From: a virus
IMG/VR virus record: IMGVR_UViG_3300024239_000355
Coordinates: 124,001-188,000 of that record
Reading direction: 5' to 3' (one strand)
DNA: 64,000 bases
Positions 24,379 to 35,011 of this stretch are shown one piece after another. The number at the start of each line of letters is the position of its first letter. The stretch's first letter is position 1. Under the pieces are notes generated by a model. It did no database searches and was not told the origin of the DNA. It was given only the letters and a program-made list of their open reading frames with translations. The translations under genes and the position numbers were made by a program.

Positions 24379-24822
24379 TTATTCCCTATAAAAAATAATC
24401 AATTCATCTCCTTGTTCTAACTCATAACCTTCAGTGCTTGGGTTAAAAACGAGATTCGGTTTGTTAAACGAAAAGTGCGTCGTCTCCAAACCGTTGATGG
24501 TAACCGCCAATACTTCCAGAATTTCATCTGGAAGCATAAAAGTGGTCTGCCCATCCAGAGGATAGGCATAAATTTTCTTGTACCTTGCGAGAGCTTCTTT
24601 ATCGATCCCAATGACAATTTTCTTTTGTGGGGTTGGATGAATACCGCTATCAGCATCAACCACGTCAATGGTCACACCTTCCCCGGCTTCGAGGGCGCGC
24701 ATAACAACAACGCCGCGCTTGAGATCAAAGCGGTCAACAACGTTTGCTACTCGTCCTGGCGCGTCCGGACGAGTAGCAATAAATGAGGATATGAAATGGT
24801 CTGTTAAGTATTTGTCCGCCAT
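24379..24822 (-). CDS. small fibre-module protein, 147 aa
   Basis: Residues 1-65 (ending VVDADSGIHPTPQKKIVIG) are the N-terminal module shared with three giant fibres of this locus. The second half (FMLPDEILEVLAVTINGLET and ELEQGDELIIFYRE) is a small beta domain. The ATG at 24822 is chosen because its relatives start MxDK at this point and because a late promoter box (24852-24859) would otherwise lie inside the gene. It may be an adaptor that carries only the attachment module plus a cap. Confidence 0.7.
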   Translation of the reverse strand: MADKYLTDHFISSFIATRPDAPGRVANVVDRFDLKRGVVVMRALEAGEGVTIDVVDADSGIHPTPQKKIVIGIDKEALARYKKIYAYPLDGQTTFMLPDEILEVLAVTINGLETTHFSFNKPNLVFNPSTEGYELEQGDELIIFYRE

Positions 24823-24851
24823 GGCATCCCCAGTCCCACTATAATCCCAGG

Positions 24852-24859
24852 TATTTATC
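24852..24859 (-). promoter_or_regulatory. late promoter box GATAAATA
   Basis: GATAAATA on the minus strand lies 30-37 bases before the ATG at 24822. Confidence 0.65.
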
Positions 24860-24888
24860 ATATAGTTGTATGACTGAGGACTACGGCT

Positions 24889-27800
24889 TTATTTGGCAAA
24901 TCCAATACCCGTAATTAGATTACCGGCTACCATCTTAAATCGAACAAGAATGATATTGTTCGAAGAGTTGGTAGAGGACTGGGTACCCAGCGAACAGATA
25001 TAGGAACCAGTAGTACCGTTCATCGCAGTACCGACCGCGCAACCATTACTCCCATTACCGCCAGCAACCGTGTTGTCACCAGGGACACCGACACCAGTAT
25101 AAAGACCAAACATATTCCACCAACCATTTGTGGTATTGGTAGTGTCAGTAATACCAGGGAGCTTCACCCAACACCCCGAGTATGTCCCATTAACAACAAT
25201 TTTGAACTGCGATACTGCACTACGACGGAACATAAAGGTCACGTACTGTGTTGCATCCTGTGTAAAACTATAATCAGGACCAACCGGTAAATATGTTGAA
25301 TAATCAGTAATTTCATGCTTCAGCACACCAGCCACCACCGCAGCATCATAAGAAGCAAGGGTACTGGAAGAATTCCAATCCGGAGCGGTTAGTGATCCCT
25401 TGTTATCTGCCGGGGTATCCCCTGAATTCATAACAACACGACCGGCATTGGTTTGCGCCCCGGACGGTATTGTGCCCAAGGTGGCATCAACATAAATCGA
25501 CATCTCCATAACTGGACCTGAGGTATTAGCAACAGGCGTCCCCGACATTACGTTAACGATCTTCGAAGTATTAGCCCAGTTTCCATCTACCGCCGCATTG
25601 CGCCCACGACAACGAATGTTGCCATTTGTGTGAACGGTACCACCAACGGTAAACGTCACATTGGAAACAGTTTGTGGTGACATCCCCGAACTAAAAATCG
25701 TCGGTAGACCATTTTGCCCAGGATCAAGGTTAACTTGCGAACCAAAATTCGTAGTGGAAGATATTTGAATAACCCCATTCGCCAGATATGTTTTTCCGGC
25801 AAGGTTCGACACTGTTGCGCCACACTTCAGGGTTGCCCCCGCATTGTAGTGTGGAACGCCACTTGAATAAGCGAGAGTGCCAGGGGTGCCTTCCGTCAGA
25901 GTAAGACCCGATGCAACCGGAGCAGTGCTGAAATCGTCATAAACGAAAACTGCTTCATTTGTAGAACCAGTTTCACTGTGGATAAGTGCAAACTTATTAA
26001 TACCAGCAGTAACCATGGTACTAACCTTGGCATCCAAATCCTGCCAGAAGCCGGGCTTATCCACCGGATATGCATCATCGCGACTTACTACAAGACTACC
26101 AAAGGTGCCAACATTCGACCCGGTAGTTAATGTCACCGTACCAGTCGGAGTTCCATTGACGTGAGCGGTTAGCTGTCCAGTAGTCCCGCTCCCAAACGAT
26201 GTAATAATTGCCGAATCAACTGAAGATGTCCCGACACGAGTAATCTGAGTACCCGCAGCCGGTGCCGTTGATCCAGTGAAATTGGTCACACCACTTGACA
26301 ATAGAATATCTGACCCACCACGGATTGTAGCACCATTACTGATACTAAGTATTTTAGAAGACAAATCGGCGGGCTTCGATGGTATCAACAACCCAAGTAT
26401 CTCATTCAAATCATCAATAGCATCAGAATATGTCGTAGCCCCTGCTGCCCATGACGTGATGGCGCCGTCTGCAAAAGTTCCATCGGTTGGGGTCTGAAGC
26501 TTGTTTGATGCACCCGACGCCAATGTATCAACGTAAGCCTTTGTCGCTACCGAATTCAGAGCGGTTACTTGATACGTTGCAGGAACAACAAGCTGTCCAG
26601 ACCCCTTTGGTCCAATACCAATATCAATATCGGTATCCGCGCCTTGCGCAAGGAATTCGAGCGCAAACCCAGTTGGGGAGTTGTTGAATTGGAAGTAATT
26701 GATGGAATCATTGTACCCGTCAATGGTGATCACATCTTGCCCGGCGGCATCTTGGAGGCGCACCGTCCCACCAAGCGCACTATTGCTGATCCCACCCCGT
26801 AGGATAACATCTGCGCCATTCCCCACATCACCATTACCGCCGATCAACAGCAACGGTTGCGCAGGATTTGTACCCCCCGTGCTGTCACCACCCCCAACGT
26901 ATGTCGTCGCACCAGGGATAGCAGTAATAATGCCATACCCAGTGCCGCCGTCACCGATCCGAACCCCGCCGAACCCTTTCGGATCAAGTATTATCGTTGT
27001 ATTGGTATCAATACTATCTGCGATCAAGCGTATCCCTTCACCGCTTGGCGCGTTCTCAACTACCAAATGATTTACTTTAGGTCCGCCTGCGGCGCTATCC
27101 CGCACGACAATAACATCTGCTCCATCGGTATCCTGAATTCGGACAGAACCAGGGGTTACACCAGCACCACCACGAATTTCCACATCTGAAGTGATGCCAC
27201 CATACAGCGACAACGTAGTCGCGCCGACAATTGGACCGTCCGCAATAATAGATTTTCCGCTGGTTGGCTTTAAACGGATGTCTACCGGTGCCGACGCAGT
27301 ACCATATCCTTGAAGTTGTACTTCCCCATCGGCATTGGTAATCAGCAACCCCTCATCCGCAGTCGCAGTAGTACCCTTTGTGACACGGAATATTTTCTGC
27401 CCATCGGAACTGATAACGACCGAACCAGTTTCGAGCGCGGTATCTACAAAAGTATTTCCATCGGTGGTATCTTCTATTTTGGTTGTTAACCCACCACCCC
27501 CGGACACACCCTTTGTTCCGGTATAGCGATACCCAATAATATAAATGTCATTCGTATTAACCGCAGTCGGGACATTATTCGGAAAGTGAAGAACACCAGC
27601 CGCATAATCGAATACCCACTCTTCATTCGTCGCAAGTGGATTCAATAATATACCGCTTGCATTCGGATCACCCGCATACACCTGAACGGCATATGTAAAA
27701 TGTACCGATGGGGCAATCCAGTCCTTCAGACGAGTGGTGTCCGAGATTGCCGCCACAATATCTGTCACCGCAACCCACGTGTGCTTCCCCGCCACGCTTG

Positions 27801-28038
27801 GATCATCCTTACACTGTACTGCATTTATTCCAGTGTACACCGTTACAACACCATCAGTTGAAGCAGGCGCGATTGCTGGTATCAGGGAGCTTTGGGCATA
27901 AACTTCGTGTGCGAACACCTGAATAGGAGACGCAAAGATTTCATTCGGACCAGCCTTACCAGTGGTATCAGTCTCGGTAACACCATAAGCAATCTTTTTC
28001 CAGAGGAAATCAGTCTTTTTTTGATCAGATATTGCCAT
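24889..28038 (-). CDS. large tail-fibre protein, 1049 aa
   Basis: The N terminus (KKTDFLWKKIAYGVTETD, KAGPNEIFASPIQVF) is shared with the 335-aa fibre at 18673. Residues about 200-510 are shaft repeats (RLKPTSGKSIIADG, IILDPKGFGGVRIGDGG). Residues about 512-1049 form a large C-terminal module, about 535 residues, beginning KLQTPTDGTFADG with DDLNEILGLL soon after. It ends with FMFRRSAVSQFKIVVNGTYS and NNIILVRFK. The same module ends the neighbouring fibre 28041-30938, so the two genes arose by duplication of this part. AGGTG precedes the ATG at 28038. Confidence 0.75.
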   Translation of the reverse strand: MAISDQKKTDFLWKKIAYGVTETDTTGKAGPNEIFASPIQVFAHEVYAQSSLIPAIAPASTDGVVTVYTGINAVQCKDDPSVAGKHTWVAVTDIVAAISDTTRLKDWIAPSVHFTYAVQVYAGDPNASGILLNPLATNEEWVFDYAAGVLHFPNNVPTAVNTNDIYIIGYRYTGTKGVSGGGGLTTKIEDTTDGNTFVDTALETGSVVISSDGQKIFRVTKGTTATADEGLLITNADGEVQLQGYGTASAPVDIRLKPTSGKSIIADGPIVGATTLSLYGGITSDVEIRGGAGVTPGSVRIQDTDGADVIVVRDSAAGGPKVNHLVVENAPSGEGIRLIADSIDTNTTIILDPKGFGGVRIGDGGTGYGIITAIPGATTYVGGGDSTGGTNPAQPLLLIGGNGDVGNGADVILRGGISNSALGGTVRLQDAAGQDVITIDGYNDSINYFQFNNSPTGFALEFLAQGADTDIDIGIGPKGSGQLVVPATYQVTALNSVATKAYVDTLASGASNKLQTPTDGTFADGAITSWAAGATTYSDAIDDLNEILGLLIPSKPADLSSKILSISNGATIRGGSDILLSSGVTNFTGSTAPAAGTQITRVGTSSVDSAIITSFGSGTTGQLTAHVNGTPTGTVTLTTGSNVGTFGSLVVSRDDAYPVDKPGFWQDLDAKVSTMVTAGINKFALIHSETGSTNEAVFVYDDFSTAPVASGLTLTEGTPGTLAYSSGVPHYNAGATLKCGATVSNLAGKTYLANGVIQISSTTNFGSQVNLDPGQNGLPTIFSSGMSPQTVSNVTFTVGGTVHTNGNIRCRGRNAAVDGNWANTSKIVNVMSGTPVANTSGPVMEMSIYVDATLGTIPSGAQTNAGRVVMNSGDTPADNKGSLTAPDWNSSSTLASYDAAVVAGVLKHEITDYSTYLPVGPDYSFTQDATQYVTFMFRRSAVSQFKIVVNGTYSGCWVKLPGITDTTNTTNGWWNMFGLYTGVGVPGDNTVAGGNGSNGCAVGTAMNGTTGSYICSLGTQSSTNSSNNIILVRFKMVAGNLITGIGFAK

Positions 28039-28040
28039 CT

Positions 28041-30938
28041 TTACACCTTCTTGAAAGACAGTGCCGTAATAGACTGTCCGGAAGTAAGCTTAAACCGAAC
28101 CAAAATAATGTTGTTGGTCGCATTGGTTGAGGTTTCAGTACCAAACGTTGCTGTATAAGTCCCAGCATTTCCATTCATAACCGATCCCAATGCACATCCA
28201 GACGATCCATTCTGTCCGGGAACACCGTTACCATTATATAGCTGATACATGTCCCACCAACCATTGGGGGCAGTTCCAACGGCAATCCCTGGCATCTTCA
28301 CCCAACACCCAGTATAGGTGCCGGTGACTTGAATTTTGAACTGTGACACGGCGCTACGACGGAACATAAAGGTCACGTATTGGTTTGCTGCGCCAGATGA
28401 CCGATCTATTCCAACCGGGAGATACCCCGTGCTGTAATTAGTGACATCATGCTTCAAAACACCACCAACAACCATTGCTTCGTGATCCGCTGCCGTAACG
28501 GTCGATACCCAGTCAGGTACCGTTAAGGATGCCTTGTCATCAGCCGGGGTATCACCGGTTGCCATGGTGACACGACCAGCATTTGTCTGGGCACCGGACG
28601 GGATCACACCCATAGTGGCATCCACCGGGATCGACATTTCAATAACCGCCGAGGACGGCGAACCCGACATAACGTTGATCTTTGTAGCAATGGCGCTTGC
28701 GGCGCTATCTGCTGCTGCATTACGGGCTTTTACCGAAATCTGCGATGTGGCATGCACCGTCCCAGACAAGGTAACCGTCTGCGTGAAACTCTGCGCTGCC
28801 ATGTTCTTCGAGAACTGGGCGGGTAAACCACCAGCGCCAGGGTTTACATCAACCTGTGCGGAAACCGCCGGGGACGATGTGATTTGCAGAACACTGGACC
28901 CGAGATAAGTTTGCCCAACCAAGCCGGATACCGAGCCAGAAATCGTAAGAACGGCGTTGGCGTTGTAGTGTGGTACACCGCTCGAATATACCATAGTACC
29001 CGGTGTGGTTTGGACGACTGCCGTACCAGACAAAGTGGGGGCAGTCCCGAGGTCATCATAGACCACGACCAGCGAATTAGTCGTTCCGGTTTCGCTGTGC
29101 TGCATCTTGAGGCTGTTCACACCAACTAGCAGCGTCCCATTGATATTGGCGTCCAAGTCTTCCCAGAACCCAGGGGTAGATGACGGATAAGCACCATTGC
29201 GTGTAATCTGCAAGCTGCCGTTGGTCCCGGTATTGTCGGATGAATCAAGCGTGATCTGTCCCACCGCAGTTCCGTTGACCATTGCCGTAAGAGTGCCGCT
29301 ATTACCGCTTCCAAAACTGGTCACAGCATCCGTCGATACCGATGCGGTACCAACACGAAGCACCTGGGTTCCTGCCGCTGTGCCAGTGGTGGCATTGTCG
29401 GTCACACCAGACGCCAACAGAATGTTCGAACCCCCACGAGTATTCACAGCAGACGAAATAACCAACATCTTAGTGGACAACGCAGGCGGGGAAGGTGGGA
29501 GAAGCAGACCAAGAATTTCATTCAGGTCATCAACCGCGTCACTGATCTTTGTTGTCCCAGCGATCCAAGTTTTCACCGCCGGGTCTTTACCAGCGCGTCC
29601 ATCAGTCAACGAGCCATCAGTTGGAGTATCAATGAATTGTGATCCGCCGCCGGATGCTGCCGCATCACGCCAGAAAAGGTTTCCAAGACCATCGGTCGAA
29701 AGAACCTGATTTTCAGACCCATCCGCACTCGGGAAAGTAAACCCATTGATGATCACCTTACCCGGACCCACACCACCGGTCCCGGCACGAATAACAACAT
29801 TCCCGCTGTTGGTTGACGATCCGGTTTCTGGTGTGAACCCATTACCACCTTCAAGAACTAAATCGCCTGCATTTTCAACATCAGTACCATCACCACCTTT
29901 AAGCTTCAATTCACTGCCGTAGAACGCTTGAATTGCCCCCGGTCCAGTACCATCAATTTCAACATACCCAGTGCCACGCGGGTTCAAAATGATGTTTTCA
30001 GCATCCTCGCTGTAAATCTCATAACCATTAACGCCTAGATCACCACCAAGCTTTGGCGCGATGTCCTCTACAACAGAACCAATACCCGCACCGCCGCCGC
30101 CAGCACCGGACACCTGAATACCCTTGGTCGCGCTGAGCTTGATGTAAAGTGGCTTTGCATTCGCAGGCTTGGATGCCGTCAAGGCACCAACACTGTCTAG
30201 ATAAATGAAAGCGCCGTCAGTACCGACCGTGCTTAAATCCACATCAACTAAACGTCCAATTGGGCGATACGTAAAGTTTTCTGGACCCGGAATGCCGATT
30301 GATGAGACAAAACCCACAATACGCTGAACTGCATCAGTCGCAGCAGTTGCCTTTTCATAACCGGTCGGAGTCAGTATCAGGGGATCATTTACCGCGAAAC
30401 CATGCCCTGGCTGTATAACAGGGACATACGTAGTAATCTGATTACGAAGACGAAATCGACTTTCTATTTGCTGCGTCACATAAGGAGATACAAGATCACT
30501 GATGTTATGGAACACCGGCAATCCATCATCAGAAAGTTCAGCGACGAAACAATCAAAATTCCCAGGCGAACTCGCCCCACCAATTCCGGAACCAGTTTGT
30601 ACCGGGTCCACGAACAAGTTAAAACGATCAACGTCTTCAACTACGCATTTGACATAAGCATCAGATTGCGTGGTATTATCAACTGATACAATTTTTAATC
30701 CGAATTTTTCATTCCCGAAAATAAGCCAATTATCAACAGTAATATCAAAGCCATTAAAAGTAAATGGCGTTGTGGTCGCATGACTGGAATGAGACTGAGC
30801 CTCAACCGTCATTTCAACTTCCCACTGATATGGCATCCCAACCCACGGGTCTCCCGTCGCATCATCGGTAGTCCAAAATGCGACGGGATTAATGGAGGTG
30901 ACCTCAACTCTCAGACATTTAGGCGGACGAATAGCCAT
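28041..30938 (-). CDS. large tail-fibre protein, 965 aa
   Basis: The N-terminal about 200 residues form a distinct domain (PKCLRVEVTSINPVAFWTT, WLIFGNEKFGLKIVS, DVDRFNLFVDPV). This kind of start is seen in fibres that join a baseplate or another fibre. The shaft (residues about 290-430) has IAPKLGGDLGVNGYEIY, ENIILNPRGTGYVEIDG and a FPSADGSENQVLSTDG repeat. Residues about 433-965 are the large C-terminal module shared with 24889-28038. It lies 13 bases after the 1320-aa fibre, in the same operon, with AGGAC upstream of the start. Confidence 0.75.
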   Translation of the reverse strand: MAIRPPKCLRVEVTSINPVAFWTTDDATGDPWVGMPYQWEVEMTVEAQSHSSHATTTPFTFNGFDITVDNWLIFGNEKFGLKIVSVDNTTQSDAYVKCVVEDVDRFNLFVDPVQTGSGIGGASSPGNFDCFVAELSDDGLPVFHNISDLVSPYVTQQIESRFRLRNQITTYVPVIQPGHGFAVNDPLILTPTGYEKATAATDAVQRIVGFVSSIGIPGPENFTYRPIGRLVDVDLSTVGTDGAFIYLDSVGALTASKPANAKPLYIKLSATKGIQVSGAGGGGAGIGSVVEDIAPKLGGDLGVNGYEIYSEDAENIILNPRGTGYVEIDGTGPGAIQAFYGSELKLKGGDGTDVENAGDLVLEGGNGFTPETGSSTNSGNVVIRAGTGGVGPGKVIINGFTFPSADGSENQVLSTDGLGNLFWRDAAASGGGSQFIDTPTDGSLTDGRAGKDPAVKTWIAGTTKISDAVDDLNEILGLLLPPSPPALSTKMLVISSAVNTRGGSNILLASGVTDNATTGTAAGTQVLRVGTASVSTDAVTSFGSGNSGTLTAMVNGTAVGQITLDSSDNTGTNGSLQITRNGAYPSSTPGFWEDLDANINGTLLVGVNSLKMQHSETGTTNSLVVVYDDLGTAPTLSGTAVVQTTPGTMVYSSGVPHYNANAVLTISGSVSGLVGQTYLGSSVLQITSSPAVSAQVDVNPGAGGLPAQFSKNMAAQSFTQTVTLSGTVHATSQISVKARNAAADSAASAIATKINVMSGSPSSAVIEMSIPVDATMGVIPSGAQTNAGRVTMATGDTPADDKASLTVPDWVSTVTAADHEAMVVGGVLKHDVTNYSTGYLPVGIDRSSGAANQYVTFMFRRSAVSQFKIQVTGTYTGCWVKMPGIAVGTAPNGWWDMYQLYNGNGVPGQNGSSGCALGSVMNGNAGTYTATFGTETSTNATNNIILVRFKLTSGQSITALSFKKV

Positions 30939-30951
30939 TTACGTGTCCTCT

Positions 30952-33900
30952 TTAGAAGAAGAATACTGCTTTGAACTCACCATCATTGATGGTACCGTAG
31001 TTCGCGGGTGTACTGGTTGCTGTCAAGAACATCTGAGCGCCATCGTATTCAAGATCGGCAATAGAAGTCGAATTGCGTTGCTGATAACGAGTTCCCGATG
31101 TTGATGTTTTACCCCAGAAAGTTGCCAGCACAGGAGTAGAACCGACATTATGTGTAATGGTGATGACACTACTCGAATAGGTTGCTGCCCAACCAGATGG
31201 CACCGTGAAGTTAGTTGGCACCGCCGCAACGTAGCCGACAATTACTTCATACTTGGTCAGTCCACCGCTACCACCCGATGCCACCGCCACATTAGCAACA
31301 CCAGAGCCGCCATCGGTTACCGTGACCGCAGAGCCGGTGAAGTTAATAGTGGTGGCACCAGCAACAATAGACGTACCATCCTTCTTAACATCTACACCGC
31401 CCGTGCTTGGTCCACCGCCATTGGTATCCCATGTAAAAGCAGAACCAGTCCATTTCAGGTAAGTATTAGTGCCCGTTGGGGCGAGGCTGGTTAACGCACT
31501 CGTACCATTACCAAGGATCAGGGCGTTGGCTGTGAATGTGGTCGCACCGGTACCGCCCTTCGCAACACCCAGCGTACCGCCAATGTTGTTCAACGACAGG
31601 TTGGCTTCATTGACATCAACCGAAGCAGCAGTCAACACAGCCCCAGTGCCACCAGTGACCGATACCTTATTTGAACCAGCAGTCAAATTAGCTCCGGTCG
31701 GCGCCCCACTAGCAGCAGCCCATGTAAACGCGGAACCATTCCACTTCAAATAAGTATCTGCGGTAGTTGGCGCAGCGGTTGCGCTGATACCACCCGTCCC
31801 ATTTCCAAGCAACACACCATTAGTGGTGAGTGTTGTTACACCCGTACCACCCTTTGCAACACCCAGGGTGCCACCAATGTTGTTGAGAGCCAAATTGGCT
31901 TCAACTACATCAATATCAATTTCATTATTTGTCGTATCATCGGCAACCGAAATCTTAGTAGACCCTGCATTGATTTTTTTGAATTCAAGGGTACCGCCAT
32001 TTACTTGTTTGAACACACCAACACCAGAATTTCCGATGTTAGATGCGGATGCCGATGCGGTTACCTCTGCCCATTCAAACGCGGTTCCGTTCCAATGCAG
32101 ATAGGTATTAGAAGACGACGGAGCCACAGTGGTGGTCAATGCATTCGCACCATTACCGATCACAACACCATTGATCGTAAAGGTAGCAACACCAGTACCG
32201 CCCTTATTGACGTTCAACGTGCCACCCAGGTTGTTCAAGCCGATATTGGCTTCCACAACATCAACCGTCACATCATCAGTTGTGGTGGCAACCGAAACCT
32301 TGGACGAAGCCGCCTTCAGTGTACGGAATTCCAAAATACCCGCATTTTCTTGCTTGTATATCGCAGACCCAGTACCAACGTTGTTTGCACCGGACACGTC
32401 ACCCGTACCACCCGACACAGTAGCAAATTCCAGCCCGGTGCCATCCGTCTTCACACGAACATACTGACCAACAGCGCCAGTGTACGAAGACGGCGTATCG
32501 GTCAGACCCAGGAACGTAGTCGCACCACCGGTCGCGGAAACTGCCTTGGCAATCCACTTGCTGGTTGCGGTATCCCAGGTAAGAACATGCTGATCAGTCG
32601 GAGAAGCTGCATTGACATCCGCGAGGTCATCGAGACCAACCACACGCCCGGAAAGATCGCTGTAAAGACCGCTGGTGGCGACCGCAGCAAAGTTCGGCTT
32701 GTTGGTAAGATCAGCATAGCTGCCAGTCTTAGCGACATTCGCCGCGCCCGACAGATCATTGATGCTCCCAGTGGTTGCAACAGTTGCCAACGCAGTAAAA
32801 TCCAGTCCAGTAGCCCCGCTATTGACGGTCACTACTTTATTGGCATGCCCTGTATACGCAGTCGGGGTATCCGTAAGCCCAAGGAAATCAGACGAGCCAG
32901 AACCACCCGTTGCCGAAATTGTTACTGTAGTACCATCGCTTGCCAGGGTGACATTAGAACCCGCAACCAGCGACTTGAAGTTCAAGGTCGCGCCAGTTTT
33001 CCCAGCATAGAGACCTGTACCAATACCTAGATTTGCACCATCATTGGCTTCACCACCAGAACCACCAGAGCCAGGGGTCGCCCAGGACAAATTCCCAGCA
33101 CCATCCGTTGCAAGGAACTGACCATTGGTGCCGTCTGCCGAAGGCATCACTAAACCATTCAGGGTAACGGTGCCCTGTGCTGTCAGATTGGTAAAGGTGC
33201 CAGCGGCAGCAATAGACCCACCGATGATCGCACCATTAATAGTGCCGCCGGTAATGGATACTGCATTGGCATTCTGGATTGCCATTGTACCAAGACCAAG
33301 CACCGACCGAGCGCCAGCCTGATTGGTAGTGACATCAACACCAAACCCACCATTTGCAGCAGAAAGCGGTCCACCGCCCAATGCATTGCGGTCGATATTG
33401 GCTTCAACAACATCAACCTCAACGGTCCCACCGGTATTACCAACAGTTACTTTGTTGCTCTTTGCAGCAAGAGAGCGAATTTCAATATTGGTGCCGCTCA
33501 TACCCTGGTAAATCGGAGTACCGGAACCAACGCTGACACCATTGTTCACTTCACCCGACCCACCAGAGCCAGTAACGGTTGACCAGTACAGTGCGCCAGC
33601 ACCATCCGTGGTCAATACTTGCCCATTGGTGCCATCAGCGGACGGCCATGCCATCCCATCAAGAACAACTTGACCAGAACCATTCGGGCTGATGTAGATA
33701 TCACCGTTACTTACCGATGTAATAGCATGACCATTTACATCAAGATCACCACCAAGCTGCGGCGCAGTATCGGAAATTATCGACGCCATACCAGACCCAG
33801 AACCGTCAATTATAACTGCATTCGACGTTTCGGTAATCGTAATATTCGAACCGGCTTTGATGCGCTTGAATGGCAAATCGGTTCCGTTCTTAGTCCCAAC

Positions 33901-34914
33901 TATACTTACACCATCACTTTCGGTACCAAGTGCCGATGTGGTATTTGCCTCACCCACATCCGCCGAAATCGTGATCACACCCGCATCTTCACCAACCGAA
34001 ATCGACCCACCACCCTGGATGGTCTTAAACTGCATTTGTCGATCAACAACACCCGAAAACACGGCAATACCAGATGCACCAACGTTCGTACCACCAGTAA
34101 TATCACTGGAAGCATCAATTAAGATGCTATTGGCATTCTCGGTCAGCGTGACGTTCGACCCTGCTTCAAGCGTGCGAAAATTCAGCACTGCACCAGCTTT
34201 GTCGCGGTATATTGAGCGGCCAGTACCCAAATTGTTACCAACATTCACTTCGCCAGTTGACGCGGCGCTGATAATAATTTCCTGTCCGTCCTGGGTGATT
34301 GAAATGTTGGCACCTTCAGTCAAACGCTTAAACTGAAGATTGGAACCATTCTTCCCAGCGAAGATTTCCGCTTTACCGGCGCCAGCAATTCCGAGATTCA
34401 AACCATCGTTGGTTTCAGCCGTGGTGTGGATAACAACATCACCACCAACCTGTTCTACCGAGATTGCACCAGTGCCTTTAATATTACGAAACTCAAGGGC
34501 AGACCCGGTTTTTTGCGCGAATAGTGCCGCGCCAGTACCAATGTTCGATGCATTGGTTATCCCTGTGCTGTCAATGGTGATCGAATTTGGACCAACAACT
34601 AGATCGATATTGTTTCCAGCAATAAGACTTTTAAACTGAAGGTCTACGCCAGATTTTTGCGCGAACAATCCAACACCAGTTCCAAGATTAGAAGCAGTGT
34701 TTACTTCACCACTCGTCCCCTGGGCAGCCGCCGAAATCACAATCTTCTTCTGGGAAGTTGCAAAAAGATTTTGGTCAGCATCAACTACTTGAATAGAAAT
34801 ACCGGGACCAGCTTCCAAACCACGAAGAACAAGAAAACCACGGTCGGGATCAAAGCGATCTACGATATCAATGCCGTTGCTTTCCGATGTGGTGGATAGG
34901 ACTTTATCAATCAT
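30952..34914 (-). CDS. giant tail-fibre protein, 1320 aa
   Basis: The start at 34914 (MIDKVLSTT) begins the shared module DRFDPDRGFLVLRGLEAG ... QKKIVIS; longer in-frame starts would cover the late promoter box at 34950-34957. GGGAG lies upstream. Then come more than ten repeats of an about 45-residue unit with NLGTG-x-x-LF ... L-x-FK-x-L-x-AG, plus LGGDLDVNG, PSADGTNGQVLTTDG and GGTLGVAKGGTGVTTL variants. The C-terminal domain (VIVGYVAAVPTNFTVPSGWA to a final EFKAVFFF) resembles the end of the fibre at 18673. No catalytic motif is seen. It is first in a three-fibre operon. Confidence 0.78.
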   Translation of the reverse strand: MIDKVLSTTSESNGIDIVDRFDPDRGFLVLRGLEAGPGISIQVVDADQNLFATSQKKIVISAAAQGTSGEVNTASNLGTGVGLFAQKSGVDLQFKSLIAGNNIDLVVGPNSITIDSTGITNASNIGTGAALFAQKTGSALEFRNIKGTGAISVEQVGGDVVIHTTAETNDGLNLGIAGAGKAEIFAGKNGSNLQFKRLTEGANISITQDGQEIIISAASTGEVNVGNNLGTGRSIYRDKAGAVLNFRTLEAGSNVTLTENANSILIDASSDITGGTNVGASGIAVFSGVVDRQMQFKTIQGGGSISVGEDAGVITISADVGEANTTSALGTESDGVSIVGTKNGTDLPFKRIKAGSNITITETSNAVIIDGSGSGMASIISDTAPQLGGDLDVNGHAITSVSNGDIYISPNGSGQVVLDGMAWPSADGTNGQVLTTDGAGALYWSTVTGSGGSGEVNNGVSVGSGTPIYQGMSGTNIEIRSLAAKSNKVTVGNTGGTVEVDVVEANIDRNALGGGPLSAANGGFGVDVTTNQAGARSVLGLGTMAIQNANAVSITGGTINGAIIGGSIAAAGTFTNLTAQGTVTLNGLVMPSADGTNGQFLATDGAGNLSWATPGSGGSGGEANDGANLGIGTGLYAGKTGATLNFKSLVAGSNVTLASDGTTVTISATGGSGSSDFLGLTDTPTAYTGHANKVVTVNSGATGLDFTALATVATTGSINDLSGAANVAKTGSYADLTNKPNFAAVATSGLYSDLSGRVVGLDDLADVNAASPTDQHVLTWDTATSKWIAKAVSATGGATTFLGLTDTPSSYTGAVGQYVRVKTDGTGLEFATVSGGTGDVSGANNVGTGSAIYKQENAGILEFRTLKAASSKVSVATTTDDVTVDVVEANIGLNNLGGTLNVNKGGTGVATFTINGVVIGNGANALTTTVAPSSSNTYLHWNGTAFEWAEVTASASASNIGNSGVGVFKQVNGGTLEFKKINAGSTKISVADDTTNNEIDIDVVEANLALNNIGGTLGVAKGGTGVTTLTTNGVLLGNGTGGISATAAPTTADTYLKWNGSAFTWAAASGAPTGANLTAGSNKVSVTGGTGAVLTAASVDVNEANLSLNNIGGTLGVAKGGTGATTFTANALILGNGTSALTSLAPTGTNTYLKWTGSAFTWDTNGGGPSTGGVDVKKDGTSIVAGATTINFTGSAVTVTDGGSGVANVAVASGGSGGLTKYEVIVGYVAAVPTNFTVPSGWAATYSSSVITITHNVGSTPVLATFWGKTSTSGTRYQQRNSTSIADLEYDGAQMFLTATSTPANYGTINDGEFKAVFFF

Positions 34915-34949
34915 ATGTGCGTCTCCCGGTAAATATTCGATCCACCTCT

Positions 34950-34957
34950 TATTTAGT
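34950..34957 (-). promoter_or_regulatory. late promoter box ACTAAATA
   Basis: ACTAAATA on the minus strand lies 36-43 bases before the ATG at 34914, just downstream of the terminator for the protease operon. Confidence 0.6.
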
Positions 34958-34979
34958 TGAACCAACGAATCCAAAAAAC

Positions 34980-35007
34980 CTAAGGGGTGGTTTTCACCAC
35001 CCCTTAG
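34980..35007 (-). terminator. intrinsic terminator after the protease gene
   Basis: An 11-bp perfect stem (CTAAGGGGTGG at 34980-34990, CCACCCCTTAG at 34997-35007) is followed on the minus strand by GTTTTTTGG. It ends the giant-fibre and protease operon. Confidence 0.88.
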
Positions 35008-35011
35008 ATAC

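Noticed and set aside
32005-33030. 341-codon plus-strand frame opposite the 1320-aa fibre
   Set aside because: Antisense shadow of fibre repeats, without start signals.
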